In this document: positions 61,478-64,000 of the stretch, in pieces
How the letters are laid out: each line of letters starts with the position of its first letter
Position numbering within the stretch: position 1 is the stretch's first letter
Source: Flavobacterium magnum
GTDB lineage: Bacteria; Bacteroidota; Bacteroidia; Flavobacteriales; Flavobacteriaceae
Assembly: GCF_003055625.1 (NCBI RefSeq)
Contig: NZ_CP028811.1
Location: 2,914,001-2,978,000 of the forward strand
Direction: 5' to 3'
Length of the DNA: 64,000 nt
Position numbers and translations under genes: made by a program
Notes under the pieces: model-generated
Told to the model about the DNA's origin: nothing
Databases searched by the model: none
Seen by the model: only the letters and a program-made list of their open reading frames with translations

Positions 61478-62792
61478 GATACTACAATTCATAAATCTGA
61501 ACCACGGAGAAGAAGACCGGAAAAAGGTGCTTGAAAATGTAACCGCGAACACGTCTTTCCGCGGCTCAAACTTATGGATCCTCGCCTGCGCGATTGTCGT
61601 GGCATCGATAGGGCTCAACGTCAATTCCACTGCCGTCATTATCGGCGCGATGCTGATATCACCCCTGATGGGCCCGATTGTGGGGGCCGGCTTCGGTTTG
61701 GGTATTTTCGATTTCGCGTTGCTTCGGAAATCACTGAAGAACATCTTAATTGCCACATTGGTCAGCCTTGCCGTCTCCACGATTTATTTTTACCTGAGTC
61801 CGTTCAAGGAAACCCAAACCGAGCTGCTGGCCCGGACGGCGCCCAATATTTATGACATCCTCATTGCCTTTTTTGGCGGACTCGTAGGGGTGATTGCGAT
61901 AACACGTGTAGAAAAGGGAAACCCGATTCCCGGCGTCGCGATTGCCACCGCGCTGATGCCGCCCTTGTGTACCGCTGGGTATGGCCTGGCTATTGGCAAT
62001 TTTAAGTTTTTCTTCGGTGCGATGTACCTGTATATCATCAATTGCGTATTCATTTGTATTGCCACGTTTATCATCATCAAATATTTAAAATACCGGCCTG
62101 TCGAACAAGTCAACCCCAAAAGGCAGAAACAGGTCAGGTACGCCATGACGGCGTTGATCCTGGTGTTAATGGTGCCCAGCATTTATTTTGCTTTCAAACT
62201 ATACGAAGAAAAGAAGTTCAATGAAAAAGTCAATCGGTATATCGAAAGCGAATTCACCAGCAAAGGATACACCATCATTTACAAGAATACCAAATACGTC
62301 AGCAACCCGCATACTATTGAAGTGGCTTTCCTGACAAAAAAGTTCAGCCATGATGAGATACTGGAACTCAACGAGAAACTCAGGCGGTACAAGATTGACA
62401 ATTCCCGTTTGCGGATCAGGCAGGACACGACAGATTTAAAAAGGGACATCCTTAACCAGATTGGCTCGGAAAAAGCGGCGATTAATGAAAAAGATATTGC
62501 AATCGCGAATCTCAAAAAGCAGCTGCAATCATCGAAAATTGACAATGCGAGGATACTGCCCGAGGTAAAAATACTATTCCCTGCGATACAGAATATCTCG
62601 ATTGCCGGGCACCAGTTCAACGAAGGCACCGACAGCACAAAAACGGTCTGCGTGATGCTGTACAAAGCCAGCAAAAATCTGACTGAGGATGAGAAAGAAA
62701 AACTGGCAACCTGGCTTAAGCAGAAATTACAGGTTAAAGAGATGGAGATTTACGGTCAGCTGTTAGCCAAGCCGAAAACAAGAAGGAAATAG
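61470..62792 (+). CDS. DUF389 membrane protein (TIGR00341-type) with long C-terminal domain
   Basis: The 440-residue protein carries the DUF389 core (about 30-200): ILACAIVVASIGLNVNSTAVIIGAMLISPLMGPIVG and PGVAIATALMPPLCTAGYG, with about six helices. Another membrane helix (about 225-245) and a soluble 190-residue tail with coiled-coil character (IAIANLKKQLQSSKI) follow. The function of the family is unknown. The ATG overlaps the stop of nhaA (ATGAATAG), which implies translational coupling and a related role in ion or envelope homeostasis (inference). Confidence 0.88.
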   Translation: MNRILQFINLNHGEEDRKKVLENVTANTSFRGSNLWILACAIVVASIGLNVNSTAVIIGAMLISPLMGPIVGAGFGLGIFDFALLRKSLKNILIATLVSLAVSTIYFYLSPFKETQTELLARTAPNIYDILIAFFGGLVGVIAITRVEKGNPIPGVAIATALMPPLCTAGYGLAIGNFKFFFGAMYLYIINCVFICIATFIIIKYLKYRPVEQVNPKRQKQVRYAMTALILVLMVPSIYFAFKLYEEKKFNEKVNRYIESEFTSKGYTIIYKNTKYVSNPHTIEVAFLTKKFSHDEILELNEKLRRYKIDNSRLRIRQDTTDLKRDILNQIGSEKAAINEKDIAIANLKKQLQSSKIDNARILPEVKILFPAIQNISIAGHQFNEGTDSTKTVCVMLYKASKNLTEDEKEKLATWLKQKLQVKEMEIYGQLLAKPKTRRK

Positions 62793-62888
62793 TCATTTTC
62801 ATTTACCGCACAGCTTTTCGTACAACATGAATTTTAAAACCCCGTCAACGTAACTCTAAATTTTACGTACGTATTCGGCTAAATAAAT

Positions 62889-62896
62889 TATTTTTG
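62889..62896 (+). promoter_or_regulatory. Promoter -7 box of the small secreted protein gene
   Basis: TATTTTTG is a perfect TAnnTTTG match about 120 bases before the ATG at 63020. The long leader shows no open frame or clear hairpin. Confidence 0.5.
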
Positions 62897-63019
62897 CAGC
62901 TGTTGTGACACCTCTTAAATTGCGCCAATTCCGCCGATTTAATTGAACATCAACAAGTAACAGAGCAGGATTGGCACGTTGTGCACTGTTGCTTTCCATT
63001 TCAAACCAATACTTAAAAA

Positions 63020-63424
63020 ATGATGAAAAAAATATTGCTCGTAATCCTGGTTGCACTCTATCCCAAAATACACTACGCCCAAACCGATATTGCAGAGCAG
63101 ATCCAGGGACAGTGGATTTTCGAGAAAGCCAGGACAGCGGAACAACTTCCCGACGGGAGTGCCGCGAACCGCGAGACGTTGCCTGCAGCGAAGATGACGG
63201 TATATTTTAAAGCCGATAACACGGGGAATTTCAATTTCACCGATAAGGACTCTGAAAAATTCACCTGGACGATAAACCGAAACCGCCTGACAATAGTGTA
63301 CGCAGGCGATAACCCGATGTGTAAAATGTTCAGTAATGATTTTAAGGCGATTGTCCGTGACCGGAAAGGCCTCAGGAAGATGGAACTGATTAAAAACGGG
63401 CTGACGATTTCACTGACGCAGTAA
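63020..63424 (+). CDS. Small secreted lipocalin-like protein
   Basis: The 134-residue protein (or 133 from the second Met) has a signal peptide ending HYAQ. The mature part begins AEQIQGQWIFEKA, similar to the GxW strand of the lipocalin-like proteins at 223 and 18091. It continues with short beta strands (MTVYFKADNTGNFNFTD, FTWTINRNRLTIVY) and a last strand (GLTISLTQ). It lacks a lipobox. The ligand is unknown. It is convergent with the DUF3820-type gene, 17 bases away. Confidence 0.68.
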   Translation: MMKKILLVILVALYPKIHYAQTDIAEQIQGQWIFEKARTAEQLPDGSAANRETLPAAKMTVYFKADNTGNFNFTDKDSEKFTWTINRNRLTIVYAGDNPMCKMFSNDFKAIVRDRKGLRKMELIKNGLTISLTQ

Positions 63425-63441
63425 ATCAACCGGGCAGGAAG

Positions 63442-63678
63442 CTATCTGCGAGGCTCAGGATACTGTTTCCTGATGTTGCGGATCAGCTCTTCGAGGCCAT
63501 TCAGCTTCAGTTCATAAACCAACTGTAACTGTTGACCCAACAAACCTTTGGGAAAGCCTTTCTGCTGGTACCAGACCACATAATACTCGGGCAGGTCGAT
63601 GAGGAAACGCCCCTCATATTTCCCGAAAGGCATTTTGGCGTGCGCCAGTTTTATCAGCTGCTGTTGGTCCGGCGACAT
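63442..63678 (-). CDS. DUF3820-type small protein
   Basis: The 78-residue protein has the family core MPFGKYEGRFLIDLPEYYVVWYQ near residue 16-38, followed by a helical second half (LVYELKLNGLEELIRNI). DUF3820 is widespread and includes proteins described as putative quorum-sensing-regulated virulence factors. The biochemical role is unknown. It is cytoplasmic with no signal. Confidence 0.85.
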   Translation of the reverse strand: MSPDQQQLIKLAHAKMPFGKYEGRFLIDLPEYYVVWYQQKGFPKGLLGQQLQLVYELKLNGLEELIRNIRKQYPEPRR

Positions 63679-63760
63679 ATTTGTGTTTGGGGTTATCTTA
63701 AAGTCTCAGTAAAACGCCGGTATCGCGCAGATCAATGATCAAAACCGATTCCGGATTCTG

Positions 63761-64000
63761 CTATGCCTTCCAGTGGAAGGTTACATCTTTTTCGATATCC
63801 GGATGCAGACTTAAGAATACCGGGCAGGTCATCGCCGCACGCTCCAATATGGTTTTGTTTTTGTCCGTCGTGGCGATCGACATCTGAACCACCGCAACAA
63901 TCTTAGCGATCTTCCGCGGCTCAGGCTGCATTATTTTGGTGATTTCGACGGTCGACCCCGTGAGATCCAGGTCCAGGTCTTTTGATTTGATGGCCATAAT
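63761..64000 (-). CDS. C-terminal part of an OsmC-family protein (truncated by the window edge)
   Basis: The frame is open to the last base, and the stop is TAG at 63763-63761. The visible 80 residues match the C-terminal half of OsmC/Ohr-type proteins: a KSKDLDLDLTGSTVEITK strand, then the ILERAAMTCPVFLSLHPDIE block with the conserved second Cys, and a closing FHW strand. Such proteins reduce organic hydroperoxides. The first Met seen is probably internal, and the N-terminal half with the first Cys lies outside. Confidence 0.8.
   Translation of the reverse strand: MMAIKSKDLDLDLTGSTVEITKIMQPEPRKIAKIVAVVQMSIATTDKNKTILERAAMTCPVFLSLHPDIEKDVTFHWKA

Overview
The window looks like a chromosomal segment of a Flavobacteriaceae bacterium (Bacteroidota), probably Flavobacterium or a close relative. 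The signs are SusC/SusD pairs, several proteins with C-terminal type IX secretion (T9SS) sorting domains (the YPNP-type motif and a K-rich end), promoter elements fitting the Bacteroidota pattern TAnnTTTG, no Shine-Dalgarno signals before most starts, and a tmRNA whose tag reads GENNYALAA. A tandem DUF3494 ice-binding-type protein hints at a cold or freeze-exposed habitat (inference).

Region 1 (about 1-18,100, mostly +) is a polysaccharide utilisation locus (PUL1) with a beta-1,3-glucan (laminarin-like) profile. It holds a secreted protein of five exact 510-bp modules, a membrane-spanning propeller/Y_Y_Y/LuxR-HTH sensor-regulator, SusC, SusD, a PKD/CBM-like surface lipoprotein, a GH16 lipoprotein, a GH3 beta-glucosidase and a second GH16. 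Paralogous lipocalin-like lipoproteins sit at both ends. The logic is: surface GH16 cuts glucan, the SusD and CBM lipoproteins bind it, SusC imports oligosaccharides, periplasmic GH16/GH3 finish to glucose, and the regulator senses products.

Region 2 (18,100-29,000) is a general stretch: a split YeeE/YedE sulfur-compound transporter, a DUF4199 membrane protein, a small lipoprotein, kdsA, an outer-membrane barrel-like protein, a large FN3/MAM-like T9SS protein, an AT-rich secreted orphan bracketed by near-identical terminators, and an M28 peptidase.

Region 3 (29,000-47,560, all -) is a second, convergent PUL (PUL2): its own propeller/Y_Y_Y/LuxR regulator, SusC, SusD, a LamG-type lipoprotein, a GH144-type endo-beta-1,2-glucanase, GH3, GH97, a GH43-type enzyme and a FucP-like sugar MFS transporter with an unusual coiled-coil insert. 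GH144 plus GH3 suggests beta-1,2-glucan; GH97 (inverting alpha-glucosidase residues) and GH43 suggest a mixed or second substrate. Short motifs shared by the upstream regions of the two susC genes and the five-module gene are candidate operators.

Region 4 (47,560-64,000) is mixed: a T9SS-exported PNGase F homologue, a saccharopine/alanine dehydrogenase-family enzyme, a serine beta-lactamase-like lipoprotein, tmRNA (ssrA), the DUF3494 tandem protein, an ABM-domain membrane protein, an esterase with a CBM20-like tail, a PAS histidine kinase, an AraC regulator with NTF2-like and AhpD-like neighbours, nhaA overlapping a DUF389 gene, and small proteins ending with a truncated OsmC-type gene. Four copies of a dispersed GC-rich intergenic repeat lie in Regions 2 and 4. 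All family calls come from reading motifs; no database search was run.
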